Counted from the stretch's first letter, positions 1 through 8,951 are shown. The stretch is 32,318 bases of DNA from Gemmatimonadales bacterium UBA1120 (GCA_002313925.1 DCAZ01000041.1:2598-34915); one strand, 5' to 3'. Notes: generated from the letters alone by a model not told the origin. Translations and numbers: made by a program.

Positions 1-103
1 CGACCTCTATCTGGGCATTAGCTGGTACTGGCAGTGAACAGAGCAAGGCAACAACGGCGACCAAAAGCTTCAAGATGCGCGGACCTTTCACGTACACTGC
101 CAT
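1..103 (-). CDS. Secreted protein of unknown function, N-terminal fragment
   Basis: Only the first 34 codons lie in the window; the rest runs off the left edge. Reading the minus strand from the ATG at 103, the peptide has a basic start (VKGPR), a hydrophobic run (LLVAVVALLCSLPV) and a PANA|Q end, which is a clear Sec signal peptide with a likely signal peptidase I site. It starts 25 bases after the stop of the quinoprotein gene on the same strand, so the two are probably co-transcribed and the product probably acts in the periplasm or outer membrane. Nothing of the mature domain is visible, so no function is offered. The Shine-Dalgarno sequence is weak. Confidence 0.6.
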   Translation of the reverse strand, partial: MAVYVKGPRILKLLVAVVALLCSLPVPANAQIEV

Positions 104-128
104 AGTCTCATCAGCCACATGCTTTATC

Positions 129-2276
129 TCAACCCGAAGGGAGTTTGAAGACATAAAGCGCATTACCTGTCCGTGGGTGTCTAATCTCTGGTGACACCCT
201 CCGCGGGACATCTCGCGGGCTGCCTCCTCCTAAGCCTGTCGACACCGCTACATACTGCTCACCGTTTACGCTGTATGTGACCGGGAATCCTTGAACAGAG
301 GTACCCAGTCTGGTTTGCCACAAAGTGCTACCGGTTCTCACGTCATATGCCCGGAAGTAACGATCGAGGTCTCCAGCGAACACGAGCCCGCCCGCAGTCG
401 GGAGCGCGGCAGTTAGGAAAGACGCACGCTGTTCGACGCTCCAAAGTTCCTCTAGGGTGTCGATGTCGTAAGCAGCAAGCTTACCAAGATTCCCATTCGT
501 ACCGGGCATCTCTTCCCAGCTACGTGCTGCGCCTGTTCCGCCAGAGCCAACTTCGAGAGCAATCTCTCGCCCGGAGATGTTCAGACAGGTCTGACTTAGT
601 GGGATAATGACTGAATTGGTTTCCGGACTGTACCCCATCGCTGGCCAGTTATGTCCCCCGGCTGTGCTCGGACATACCGAAATGAACTCACCCACCTTCG
701 CCTCCTGAATATCTTGTCGGTAGGTGACCGCTCCCGTATTGGGATCGATGAAATCAAATGCATTCTGGTATACGGTCTCTTTATACCCAAAAAACTCGCC
801 GGACATACGGTCCAGCTTCCATAGGATACCGTGCTTTCCGATTGTGAAGAGAAGCTTCTCACCATTCCGATCAATCAAGACTTGTTCAAATGTCTCATCG
901 AGATCGAGAGCTTCTCCTGGCACGTGCTGCCTATACCATACAATCCGGCCATCTTCTGGGTCGATCGCGAGTGTAGAGTTCGTGTAAAGGGCAGCGTCCG
1001 CTGTAGTCATACCTCGGCTAGCTGGCACCCAAGGCTTTGCCTGCGCTGTTCCCCAGTAGATGAGATCCAAATCCGGGTCGTAGCTCCCAGTAATCCAGGC
1101 ATCTCCACCACCACGTAGTTCGAATGGGATTTCCCCCCAGGTGTCGTCACCGAATTCACCCGGTCGGGCGATTGTGAAGGTCCTCCAGAGTTCCTCGCCA
1201 GTTGCCGCGTCGTGCGCCGTAATAAAGCACGATTCTTCAAAGAATCGCCCGCAACCGTTAATGCCGTTGATCACTTGTCCACGAGCTATGATTGGTCCGG
1301 CGACATTCGTGTAGCCCTGCTGGTAATCGGCTATCTGGGTCTCCCAAACCACCTCACCTGTTCTTGCATCCAGGGCGACTAGCCAAGCGTCCTTAGTAGG
1401 GACGAAAATCTTATCCTCGTAGATTGCAATCGAGCGGAGTTGGGAGAAGAATGCACGATACCCTTCTGGGAAAGTTCTTCGGTATTCCCATAGCAATTCA
1501 CCAGTCGCTGCATCAAGTGCCTGTATGGTGTTCATGGGGTTTGTGAGATACATAACCCCCCCACGAACGAGCGGCGTGGGCTGGTTGGCCCCCTCTTCCA
1601 TTGCCCAAGCCCAGGCCAGTCTGAGGTCAGTTACGTTTTCACGGTTGATCTGATCAAGCGGGCTATATCCTTGGCTATCCAGGGTCCTCCGATACATCAG
1701 CCAATCCCCAGGGTCGGGGCTCACCAACTCCTCATCAGTTACTGGACGGAAGTCTGTAACCTCATGGAATGTAGATGTACCACCACCGGAGGCACCGCCA
1801 CGTCCACCGAATGCTGCCCCGGTCGGGGTCGCTGGGCCAGTACTTCGGGTCGGGGTGGTAGTAGGTGCCTCTTGTGGTCCCGTAGAGCCTTCCAGTGTGC
1901 CAGTTGCATCAGCTACGAGTTCCGCAGAGCCAGACGGGAATCCGTTTCTCTCCAGAAGATAAGCGACGATGTTTGCGTATACGGCTTGAGCGAGCGAGCC
2001 CTCCTCGCCCGGTGGCATCGATATCACCATTTCCATGAGTTCTTCGACCGGCCTTCCCCCCCAGTAGCTAAGGAAGTTTTGTCCGGCGAGTTCGGGGGCC
2101 TCGAACGAACCTACAAGTGTTTGCAGGTGGCATTCAGCGCAGTGCTGTTCGTATCCGACGCTACCTGCTGTTGCTTGCTCTGCGGTGTACGTCACCTGTG
2201 CAGTTCCTTCCAGAACGAGCGCAGCAGTAAGCGAAATAGTTGCTATTGTCGAGCACGCTATGTACCGAGCCTTCAT
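129..2276 (-). CDS. PQQ-dependent dehydrogenase with N-terminal cytochrome c domain (quinohaemoprotein)
   Basis: A 715-residue exported oxidoreductase, expected to oxidise an alcohol, sugar or aldehyde in the periplasm and pass electrons through its own haem. Residues 1-26 are a signal peptide. Residues about 40-115 form a small cytochrome c domain with CAECH at 46-50 and a possible distal ligand Met87 (ISMPPG). A Thr/Pro/Gly-rich linker (about 125-175) joins it to a beta-propeller starting at DWLMYRRTLDSQGYSPLDQI. Repeats of the AxDAxTGExxWE type (for example ALDAATGELLWEY, ALDARTGEVVWET) are typical PQQ propeller blades. The segment VPGEALDLDETF sits where the catalytic Asp lies in this family. 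Known quinohaemoprotein alcohol dehydrogenases carry the cytochrome at the C-terminus, so the N-terminal position is notable. Substrate unknown. The strong GGGGAGG site supports the start. Confidence 0.85.
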   Translation of the reverse strand: MKARYIACSTIATISLTAALVLEGTAQVTYTAEQATAGSVGYEQHCAECHLQTLVGSFEAPELAGQNFLSYWGGRPVEELMEMVISMPPGEEGSLAQAVYANIVAYLLERNGFPSGSAELVADATGTLEGSTGPQEAPTTTPTRSTGPATPTGAAFGGRGGASGGGTSTFHEVTDFRPVTDEELVSPDPGDWLMYRRTLDSQGYSPLDQINRENVTDLRLAWAWAMEEGANQPTPLVRGGVMYLTNPMNTIQALDAATGELLWEYRRTFPEGYRAFFSQLRSIAIYEDKIFVPTKDAWLVALDARTGEVVWETQIADYQQGYTNVAGPIIARGQVINGINGCGRFFEESCFITAHDAATGEELWRTFTIARPGEFGDDTWGEIPFELRGGGDAWITGSYDPDLDLIYWGTAQAKPWVPASRGMTTADAALYTNSTLAIDPEDGRIVWYRQHVPGEALDLDETFEQVLIDRNGEKLLFTIGKHGILWKLDRMSGEFFGYKETVYQNAFDFIDPNTGAVTYRQDIQEAKVGEFISVCPSTAGGHNWPAMGYSPETNSVIIPLSQTCLNISGREIALEVGSGGTGAARSWEEMPGTNGNLGKLAAYDIDTLEELWSVEQRASFLTAALPTAGGLVFAGDLDRYFRAYDVRTGSTLWQTRLGTSVQGFPVTYSVNGEQYVAVSTGLGGGSPRDVPRRVSPEIRHPRTGNALYVFKLPSG

Positions 2277-2285
2277 ACTTTATAG

Positions 2286-2292
2286 CCTCCCC
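2286..2292 (-). promoter_or_regulatory. Shine-Dalgarno site of the quinoprotein gene
   Basis: The minus strand reads GGGGAGG, nine bases before the ATG at 2276. This is among the strongest ribosome-binding sites in the window and fixes the start of the quinoprotein. Confidence 0.7.
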
Positions 2293-2314
2293 TCATATCA
2301 TTACAGGCGCTGAA

Positions 2315-2350
2315 TAGGGGGCACAGGCGACTGGTGCGCGAGTCCCCCTA
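2315..2350 (-). terminator. Candidate hairpin at the 3' end of the permease gene
   Basis: A perfect 7-base stem TAGGGGG/CCCCCTA encloses a 22-base loop that itself can form a GACT/AGTC hairpin. One arm includes the stop codon of the permease. There is no clear U-run on the minus strand, so it may be a weak or factor-dependent terminator, or an RNA-stabilising hairpin, between the permease and the quinoprotein. Confidence 0.35.
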
Positions 2351-4480
2351 GTTTCTGGTGTGGATACCGTATAGTTCACGGAGTTGGTCGATTCCTTCTG
2401 CTCTTCCGATAAGAGTGAGCCGATCCCCTTCGATTAGCTCTGTATCGCCACGGGGTATGATCAGCTCTCCGGAGCGTCTGATCATAGCGACCAGAGTGCC
2501 TTCTGGGTGAGGAAATTCCCGGATTAACTTGCCAATCAATTCTTCCCCAGCTAGCCCGTGCTCTAGCCGCATCGCGAAGATCACCTCTTCGTGGAAGAGT
2601 GCTTCCTTAAGATCTTGCCCCGTTCGAGCTTCCAGCCACTCAGGCATAAAACCGTCATCTTCCGAGCGTTTCATGATTCGGGTGAGGAGTCGAACGTGCT
2701 GTCCAGGATTGTCTTCAGGAGTAACGATGAAGAGGATCGCTCGGATCAAATCATCTGGGCTACGGCCTAGCTGAGCATCGGATGTGGTGTAAATCCGAAG
2801 GCCATGTTGTGCTCTCGCAAGCAGCATATGGGGTCTTTCCAAGCCGTTAATTCGTACATGTGTAATAGCTACCTCATGAGCGGAGGAAGTTATTTCTATG
2901 CTAGACTCCTCTAGGAACCCTGGGATTAGTTGACTTGCCGAAACAGGAAGCTGGGTTGCGAGCTTTTGCGATGCTCGAGTGACTAATTCTTGAAAGGTGG
3001 CTTGGTGCAGGATATCAATTACATACGCTTCGGTGACCACCTGATCGAAGGGATCAGAATCCCGAGTCTCTTGCTCTTTGATGATTTCGCGTAATTCTAT
3101 ATCCAGGCCCTCGTAACGTCTTTTTCCAAGACGCTCGAACACATGGAAGATCGCTCCCTCTCGGTCCACTCGGTGCCGAGCATAGTAGGTGTACCAGATA
3201 GCGCCGAATAAGATGAGACCGAATGTGAATAAGGTCGGCAGAAACCCCATGGTGACGATGAGCCAGAATGGAGCCAGAATCCCAAAGATCTGAACAGTGG
3301 GGTATAGTGGCGAAGTAAAGACGGGGTCGTATGCCTCGATCCTGCTCTCCCTCATGACGATGACTGCCAAGCAGGCCAGAGCGAACAAGGTCAGCTGAAA
3401 AGCACTCGCGAGCTTCGCTATATTGGTCGGATCAAAGACCGTCACGGCAAAAAGGATCATCCCGACGGTGAAGATGATTCCAATGATCGGTGTCCCTCGA
3501 CTTCCAATCCGGCTGAAGAGATCAGGAAGAATATTGTCTCTGCCCATCGCTAGCGGATAACGGGAAGCGCTGAGGATTCCAGCGTTGGCAACCGACGAAA
3601 AGGCAAGAAGCGCTGCAACAGTCATCGCGATGGCGCCCCACCGACCCACGAGCGCTTCTGCCACGGTAGCGATGGGAGTCAGGTCCCCGCCGTCTTTCGC
3701 CAAAGTTTCCACGCCCACGACGCCGACCATAATCGAGGTCCCTAATACGTATATGGCGACGATCGTACCGAATGCGAGAAACATACCTAGGGGTAAGTTC
3801 AATCCGGGATTCTTCACCTCTTCTGCCACACTGGCCACGTTTGTTAAACCCATATAGCTGACGATCACCAGTCCTGCGGTGCTTATAATTCCGGCACTTC
3901 CAGACTCAAAAAATCCGTCGAATTCACGGAGTTCCATTTGTAGAAACCCCACCCCACAGAACCAGAGGAGCAGGATCAGAAGCCCACACAGTAGCAGAAC
4001 TTGAAACCCTCCACTCTTCTTCGCTCCGAAGACATTTACCACCCCGAAGCAAATCGCAAAAGCAGCAGCGATAGGGGCCATATCGAGGTTCGGCGCAAAA
4101 ATCTGCAGGTACGCACCAACACCAACGAGCGCAAACGCTGACTTCAGAATGAGAGAGACCCAGGTTCCAAACCCGCCGATCGCCCCCATAAGAGGGCCCA
4201 TACTCCGGTCGAGGAAATAGTAAATACCTCCGGCTCGGGGCATGGCGGTCGTGAGTTCGACCATACTAAGTAGACCCGGCACCAGGATTACCGCTCCTAG
4301 GAGGTAGGAAAGCGGCATTGCCGATCCAGCACCGGCCGCAGCCAGGCCAGGAAGTAGAAAGAAGCCAGAGCTAAGCGTTGCTCCCGTAGCAAGTGCGTAC
4401 ACATCCTTGAGCCCCAATTGCCTCTCGAGACGGACAGGCGCAGCTACACGCTTCTGTTCCTGAGTCTTGCGGTGCTTCAT
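2348..4480 (-). CDS. APC-family amino-acid permease fused to PTS-IIA-like and TrkA-C-like domains
   Basis: A 710-residue inner-membrane protein. Residues about 25-435 have the many hydrophobic segments of an APC-superfamily transporter, beginning with GLKDVYALATGATLSSGFF and including PRAGGIYYFLDRSMGP, a typical APC segment. Residues about 480-630 resemble a PTS EIIA type 2 (PtsN-like) domain: the string AITHVRINGLERP matches the family pattern around the phosphorylated His (usually AIPHAR), giving candidate His541. Residues about 633-706 (from VIFAMRLEHGLAGEELIGKL to EGDRLTLIGR) resemble a TrkA-C/RCK-C ligand-binding domain. The cytosolic tail therefore looks like a two-part regulatory module that could gate transport by phosphorylation and by ligand binding; that is inference. 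Typical APC transporters end near 450-500 residues. The substrate could be an amino acid, amine or polyamine. No good Shine-Dalgarno was seen at the chosen ATG. Confidence 0.82.
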   Translation of the reverse strand: MKHRKTQEQKRVAAPVRLERQLGLKDVYALATGATLSSGFFLLPGLAAAGAGSAMPLSYLLGAVILVPGLLSMVELTTAMPRAGGIYYFLDRSMGPLMGAIGGFGTWVSLILKSAFALVGVGAYLQIFAPNLDMAPIAAAFAICFGVVNVFGAKKSGGFQVLLLCGLLILLLWFCGVGFLQMELREFDGFFESGSAGIISTAGLVIVSYMGLTNVASVAEEVKNPGLNLPLGMFLAFGTIVAIYVLGTSIMVGVVGVETLAKDGGDLTPIATVAEALVGRWGAIAMTVAALLAFSSVANAGILSASRYPLAMGRDNILPDLFSRIGSRGTPIIGIIFTVGMILFAVTVFDPTNIAKLASAFQLTLFALACLAVIVMRESRIEAYDPVFTSPLYPTVQIFGILAPFWLIVTMGFLPTLFTFGLILFGAIWYTYYARHRVDREGAIFHVFERLGKRRYEGLDIELREIIKEQETRDSDPFDQVVTEAYVIDILHQATFQELVTRASQKLATQLPVSASQLIPGFLEESSIEITSSAHEVAITHVRINGLERPHMLLARAQHGLRIYTTSDAQLGRSPDDLIRAILFIVTPEDNPGQHVRLLTRIMKRSEDDGFMPEWLEARTGQDLKEALFHEEVIFAMRLEHGLAGEELIGKLIREFPHPEGTLVAMIRRSGELIIPRGDTELIEGDRLTLIGRAEGIDQLRELYGIHTRN

Positions 4481-4622
4481 GAAGCTGTGTCCGATGATAG
4501 GAGAAAGGGGATCATTCAGATTTGAGTTCAGAATAGGTGGTAACAGGACTTATCGTGCGAGCCGAGATTCTCTCCACTCCTTTGTCCGTGGAATGGAATA
4601 GTGATCCGGGAATTAATGGAGG

Positions 4623-6053
4623 CTAATTACTCTTAGCCTTTATCGCTTTCCCGGGCCTAACGCCTTCAACGATTTCACCCTCATATACTACCGGGATTCC
4701 ATTTACTAGAACGTATTCAATCCCATCAGAGACGAGTGATCCTTCCAGGTAGGTCGCGCGATCGATCACCGTTTCCGCATCAAAGACTGTTATATCAGCA
4801 TCTGCTCCTACACGAATCCGTCCCTTTTTTTCCATCGCCGGTACAAACTCCTCAAGCCTCTGAGTTGGGCGGATCGTCATTCTCGCGAGAGCGTCCATTA
4901 ATCCCAGAGTTCCTTGTTCACGGACATAGCGGCCAAGGATTCTGGCGAATGTTCCCGCACCCCGAGGATGTCCGATACCTCCGTCGCTAGCGACGATCGT
5001 TAATGGACTGGTGACTGCAGCCAGTGTCATTTCTTCTGTGCGACCATGGATGATGACGGAACCACCCTCTTCTCTATACTTACCAAAGGTCTCACGATTT
5101 AGGCGCTCTCCGGTTCTAACCCACTGGTGCCGTTCGAACCGCTCCTCATCCCAGCTTTCCCAATCGTCGAAGAGCGCAGACTGGATTCCGGTTTGTGAGG
5201 CTCCGTAAGGGTAAGCTTCTGTCGTTACATCTCGTCCTTCATCCTGAGCCATTTGGATCATCTCTAGAAACTCCAAGATGTCTCCGCCCCCGCTTGAGTT
5301 AGCATGCACAATGTGAAGGGATACTGCTGCATTGTTTGCAGCTGTCAGCGTAGAGTCGAGTCCCTCCAGGCCACCGCGCATGTGAATAAAAGCAGTTACT
5401 CCGAGATCAGCAGCTACACTGAACATACGTTCAATCTCAGCCATTGTTGCCCCGGGGGTGTAAGCAGTTCCGAACCCCACGCCTATAGCACCTTGAGCCA
5501 GTCCTTCACGAATAAGTTTCTCAGTCTCAGCGATCTGATCCGGTGAGGCTGGCTGCCTCGTGGTTATGCCTCCACTACCAAGAACGGAGTCCCCCATGGC
5601 TCTTGCTCGAACTCCGATATGGCCTATAGCAACCCCGTAGTTGACGAGTTGGCCACCTTCTCTCTCACTATACCAGGTTGCTGCGTTTGGAGTCCCAATC
5701 TCAAGTTCAAGCCCGGTAGTAACCCCATCTTGAGCTTGTAGGCGATACGCTCTTTCGCTTTGCCCATGTCGATGAAGGTCGACGAAACCGGGTGCGACAA
5801 TCAATCCGGTAGCATCAATAACCTTGCTACCGTCCAGGGCGCCCCCTGAGATCGCACTTACTTGCCCTTCCCGTATCCCTACGTTCAGTATGCTGTCCAA
5901 GCCAGATTCCGGGTCTATAACCCGTCCGCCCTGGATCACTGTATCATAGTCCGCTCCGCAGGAAGATATACTCGCTAAGAGCAAGATGTTGACGGACCAG
6001 AAGAAGAAATAACGTCTGCCATAGACACAGAAAGGCGGCTGGTACATGGTCAC
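4623..6053 (-). CDS. N-acyl-D-amino-acid deacylase (D-aminoacylase family amidohydrolase), lipoprotein
   Basis: A 476-residue zinc amidohydrolase predicted to remove acyl groups from N-acyl-D-amino acids or similar amides. The GTG at 6053 gives this length; an ATG two codons later (6047), behind a weak AAAGG, is equally likely. A hydrophobic segment ends in SISSC (Cys32), an acceptable lipobox, so the enzyme is probably membrane-anchored in the periplasm. Metal-site residues of the family are visible: HRH at 94-96, Glu116/118 (LELEIG) where the bridging residue lies, His224, His250 and Asp357 in VASDGGIGHPRGAGTFARIL, which is the D-aminoacylase signature. The C-terminal DADITVFDAETVIDRATY is also typical. 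The dihydroorotase/hydantoinase relatives lack that signature. It is divergent from the IorAB-like genes across a 205-base spacer with operator-like repeats. Confidence 0.88.
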   Translation of the reverse strand: MTMYQPPFCVYGRRYFFFWSVNILLLASISSCGADYDTVIQGGRVIDPESGLDSILNVGIREGQVSAISGGALDGSKVIDATGLIVAPGFVDLHRHGQSERAYRLQAQDGVTTGLELEIGTPNAATWYSEREGGQLVNYGVAIGHIGVRARAMGDSVLGSGGITTRQPASPDQIAETEKLIREGLAQGAIGVGFGTAYTPGATMAEIERMFSVAADLGVTAFIHMRGGLEGLDSTLTAANNAAVSLHIVHANSSGGGDILEFLEMIQMAQDEGRDVTTEAYPYGASQTGIQSALFDDWESWDEERFERHQWVRTGERLNRETFGKYREEGGSVIIHGRTEEMTLAAVTSPLTIVASDGGIGHPRGAGTFARILGRYVREQGTLGLMDALARMTIRPTQRLEEFVPAMEKKGRIRVGADADITVFDAETVIDRATYLEGSLVSDGIEYVLVNGIPVVYEGEIVEGVRPGKAIKAKSN

Positions 6054-6094
6054 TAGGCCTTTGTCGAAGGACTCAACGATTTATACGAGCTTAA

Positions 6095-6244
6095 TTGATC
6101 GTCGTTTGATCACTCTCGCCACCATTTCACCCCTGTATGCGTGCAGTATGTATTTACTGCCCGCTTCGAACGTTCTTGTTCGCTGAAGTCTGTGGCGCAA
6201 GACAGGTAGTTTGGGCCATTATTGAGGACTAAAGATTCTTGATC
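6095..6244. repeat. Three TTGATC copies in the divergent spacer
   Basis: TTGATC occurs at 6095-6100, 6106-6111 and 6239-6244, all on the plus strand. The first two have an 11-base period, about one helical turn, as expected for a direct-repeat operator. The third lies 14 bases upstream of the iorA-like start codon. Function is inferred from position only. Confidence 0.35.
6143..6160. promoter_or_regulatory. Candidate operator: perfect 6-6-6 dyad
   Basis: GCAGTA and TACTGC form a perfect inverted repeat around a TGTATT spacer, in the middle of the 205-base divergent region between the D-aminoacylase gene and the IorAB-like genes. The geometry suits a dimeric helix-turn-helix regulator. A shorter palindrome, GAACGTTC, follows at 6168-6175. 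No regulator gene is in the window. Confidence 0.4.
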
Positions 6245-6258
6245 GGTAGGCATAAGAG

Positions 6259-6750
6259 ATGGTGAAGTTTACGCTCAACGGCGAAGTCCAGGAACTCAAC
6301 GTTCCCAGCGCGAACCCGCTTCTTTGGGTTCTTCGGGAGTCACTGGAATTGACCGGCACGAAATTCGGGTGCGGGATCGGACAGTGTGGAGCCTGCATGG
6401 TTCTCGTGAATGGCCAACCGACCAGATCATGCCAGATGCCGATTAGCGCTGCTGAAGGCTCTGAGGTTATCACGATAGAAGGACTTTCCGAGAAAGGTGC
6501 ACACCCGGTCCAAGAAGCTTGGGTTGAGGAGCAAGTTCCCCAATGCGGGTACTGCCAATCGGGTCAGATTGTATCGGCTGTCGCGTTGTTGGCAGCGAAT
6601 CCAAATCCCACCGATGAAGACATCGACGGAGCGATGTCGAGTAACATCTGCCGGTGCGGTACCTATCCCGCGATCAGACGGGCAATCCACAGGGCGGCAG
6701 GCATCCAAGAGCAGTCAGCTTCGACTGATGATGCCGGGGGCGAAGAGTGA
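6259..6750 (+). CDS. (2Fe-2S) subunit of a molybdenum hydroxylase, IorA-like
   Basis: A 163-residue iron-sulfur subunit of the xanthine-oxidase superfamily that carries electrons from the molybdenum site. The plant-ferredoxin-type cluster is bound by Cys38, Cys43, Cys46 and Cys58 (CGIGQCGAC...SC), and the second cluster by Cys96, Cys99, Cys131 and Cys133 (CGYC...CRC). There is no signal peptide; the partner carries the Tat signal, as in isoquinoline 1-oxidoreductase, so the pair is probably exported as a complex. It overlaps the next gene by ATGA (6747-6750). No FAD subunit follows, which is typical of IorAB-type enzymes that deliver electrons to cytochromes rather than NAD. Close relatives are CoxS/HcrC-type subunits; the neighbour decides the call. 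Confidence 0.93.
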   Translation: MVKFTLNGEVQELNVPSANPLLWVLRESLELTGTKFGCGIGQCGACMVLVNGQPTRSCQMPISAAEGSEVITIEGLSEKGAHPVQEAWVEEQVPQCGYCQSGQIVSAVALLAANPNPTDEDIDGAMSSNICRCGTYPAIRRAIHRAAGIQEQSASTDDAGGEE

Positions 6751-8951
6751 ATGATCAGCTTGGCGACCCGATAGAGGGCGGGGGCATCACAAAGAACCTG
6801 TCCCGGCGGACTTTTGTGAAAATCGGTGTTTTGGCTGGTACGGGGCTCACACTAGGAGTGTCATACCGGGTGATCAAAGGACCCGCAGCTCCGCCGACAG
6901 ACGCTGCCTTCGCGCCTAGCGCGTTCCTACGTATTGACGTGGACGGTTCGATCACTGTGATGGTCGCCAAGTCTGAGATGGGCCAAGGAGTTGCCACCGC
7001 GCTACCTCAATTGGTTGCCGAAGAACTGCATGTGCCTCTCTCTCAGGTTTCATTCGAGTTTGCGCCGGCCCATCCTGCGTACGGGACTGCGATGGGTGGC
7101 ATGCAGTTGACCGGAGGAAGTACGAGTATACGGGACTCTTGGTTGCCGCTGCGTAAGGCGGGCGCAAAGGCGCGCTGGATGCTTCGTGAAGCCGCAGCTC
7201 AGAGATGGGGGATCGCACCTGATCAAGTCCAGATGAACGAAGGCAAGGCCGTTCACCCGGACGGCTCCAAGCTTGCCTATGCTCAACTAGCTTCGGCTGC
7301 TGCGTTACTGGATGTACCCAAGGACGTGCCACTCAGGGATCCCTCTGAATTCAGGGTTATTGGCATGCCGGCACCTCGGCTAGATGTCCCTGCCAAGACG
7401 ACGGGCGAGGCCATTTTCGGAATGGATGCTGGTCCTAGCGATACAAGAGTGGCTGTGGTTGCTCGCTCTCCAGTTTTCGGAGGTGTACTCCGTGCGTTTG
7501 ACCCCACTGGCGCGCTTGAAGTGCATGGTGTTGATGAAGTCGTGGCATTACAGAGCGGAATCGCAGTGATTGCAGACGGATACGTAGCAGCCAAAGAGGG
7601 ACGGGACTTGCTAAACGTCGAGTGGGAGGATGGGGAATGGAGTACTCTGGATGACGTAGAGATCTTAGATCGCCTTAAAGAAGCAGCTGGTCAGGATGGA
7701 GCCACGGTACGCGAAGAGGGCGACATCGATTCAGTTCTGAGCTCGGATAGAGAACAAATAAAGGCGGCATATACGCTGCCGTATCTTGCGCATGCAACGA
7801 TGGAGCCGATGAACTGCACTGCGTGGGTTCGTAATGGCCAGTGCACCGTGTGGGCGCCCACACAGTTCCAGAATGCTCCAGGGATTGTAGGCGGTGGGGC
7901 ACGCCAAGTGGCTGCCAAGGCTGCTGGAGTGAGCCCTGATAACACAGTGGTCCATACCACATTCCTGGGCGGAGGTTTTGGCCGTCGCGCTGAGCAAGAT
8001 TTTGTTCGCGAAGCAGCCGAGTTAGCTGGTAAAGTTGATGGTCCAGTTAAGGTTATCTGGGCCCGCGAAGACGACATGCAACATGATTTTTATCGACCTG
8101 CCTCTTACCACGAATTCTCCGCAATACTAGGTGTGGATGGGATGCCTGAAGCTTGGCGTCACCAGATCGCAAGCCAGTCGATCTTACAGCGGATGGTGCC
8201 AAGTTGGGTTCCCGGTTTTGCAACAAAGTGGGCAGGAAGTAGTGATCCCACATCCACTGAAGGTGCGCAAGATCAACCATACCATATTCCGAATATGCGG
8301 GTGACATATTCAAGAGTGGACCTACCTATACCAGTCGGTTTTTGGAGATCTGTAGGGCATACGCAGAATGCTTTTGTGGTCGAATCTTTCATTGACGAGT
8401 TAGCTAATCTTGCCGGCCAGGATCCCTACGAGTATCGGAGAGACCTACTGAAGGAGCATCCTCGCCATAGAGCGGTGCTCGACGCGGTGGCGGAGGCTTC
8501 GGAATGGGCATCACCAGCTCCTGGTGGTCGGGCACGCGGAATCGCGGTGGCGGAATCTTTTGGGTCATTCGTGGCTGAGGTCGCAGAGGTTTCTATTCAG
8601 AATGGCCAGCTGCGCGTGCATAAGGTGTGGTGTGCGATTGACTGTGGAATGGTCGTGAACCCATCGATCGTTAGGGCACAAATGGAAAGTGGCATCGTCT
8701 ACGGCCTCACTGCAGCCTTTTATGGCCGAATCAACATTCAGGGTGGTCGCGTTGTGCAGAGCAACTTTCATGACTACCAAATGCTAAGGATGCGGGACGC
8801 TCCAGACGTCGAAGTGATACTGGTACCGAGCCAGGAAGCACCGGGCGGGGTTGGCGAACCCGGAACACCGCCGATAGCACCAGCAGTTACCAATGCACTA
8901 TTCTCTCTGACAGGACTGAGGATCCGGGAACTTCCCATTCAACTAGTCTAG
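6747..8951 (+). CDS. Molybdopterin-binding subunit, IorB-like, Tat-exported
   Basis: A 734-residue catalytic subunit of a molybdenum hydroxylase, predicted to hydroxylate an N-heterocycle or oxidise an aldehyde in the periplasm. The N-terminus carries a Tat motif, SRRTFVK (19-25), followed by a hydrophobic run. Family segments include EMGQGVATALPQLVAEEL, TFLGGGFGRRAEQDFVREA (molybdopterin binding) and GEPGTPPIAPA near the C-terminus, where Glu704 is the expected catalytic base. The length and the GFGRR segment match IorB rather than the longer CoxL/XdhB type. It is translationally coupled to the 2Fe-2S subunit by a 4-base overlap. Substrate not determinable. No XdhC/CoxF maturation gene is nearby, so maturation factors must lie elsewhere. 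Confidence 0.92.
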   Translation: MNDQLGDPIEGGGITKNLSRRTFVKIGVLAGTGLTLGVSYRVIKGPAAPPTDAAFAPSAFLRIDVDGSITVMVAKSEMGQGVATALPQLVAEELHVPLSQVSFEFAPAHPAYGTAMGGMQLTGGSTSIRDSWLPLRKAGAKARWMLREAAAQRWGIAPDQVQMNEGKAVHPDGSKLAYAQLASAAALLDVPKDVPLRDPSEFRVIGMPAPRLDVPAKTTGEAIFGMDAGPSDTRVAVVARSPVFGGVLRAFDPTGALEVHGVDEVVALQSGIAVIADGYVAAKEGRDLLNVEWEDGEWSTLDDVEILDRLKEAAGQDGATVREEGDIDSVLSSDREQIKAAYTLPYLAHATMEPMNCTAWVRNGQCTVWAPTQFQNAPGIVGGGARQVAAKAAGVSPDNTVVHTTFLGGGFGRRAEQDFVREAAELAGKVDGPVKVIWAREDDMQHDFYRPASYHEFSAILGVDGMPEAWRHQIASQSILQRMVPSWVPGFATKWAGSSDPTSTEGAQDQPYHIPNMRVTYSRVDLPIPVGFWRSVGHTQNAFVVESFIDELANLAGQDPYEYRRDLLKEHPRHRAVLDAVAEASEWASPAPGGRARGIAVAESFGSFVAEVAEVSIQNGQLRVHKVWCAIDCGMVVNPSIVRAQMESGIVYGLTAAFYGRINIQGGRVVQSNFHDYQMLRMRDAPDVEVILVPSQEAPGGVGEPGTPPIAPAVTNALFSLTGLRIRELPIQLV

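Noticed and set aside
1671..2285. 204-residue frame on the plus strand opposite the quinoprotein N-terminus
   Set aside because: Antisense to the signal peptide, CAECH and linker region of a clear gene; no recognisable domain.
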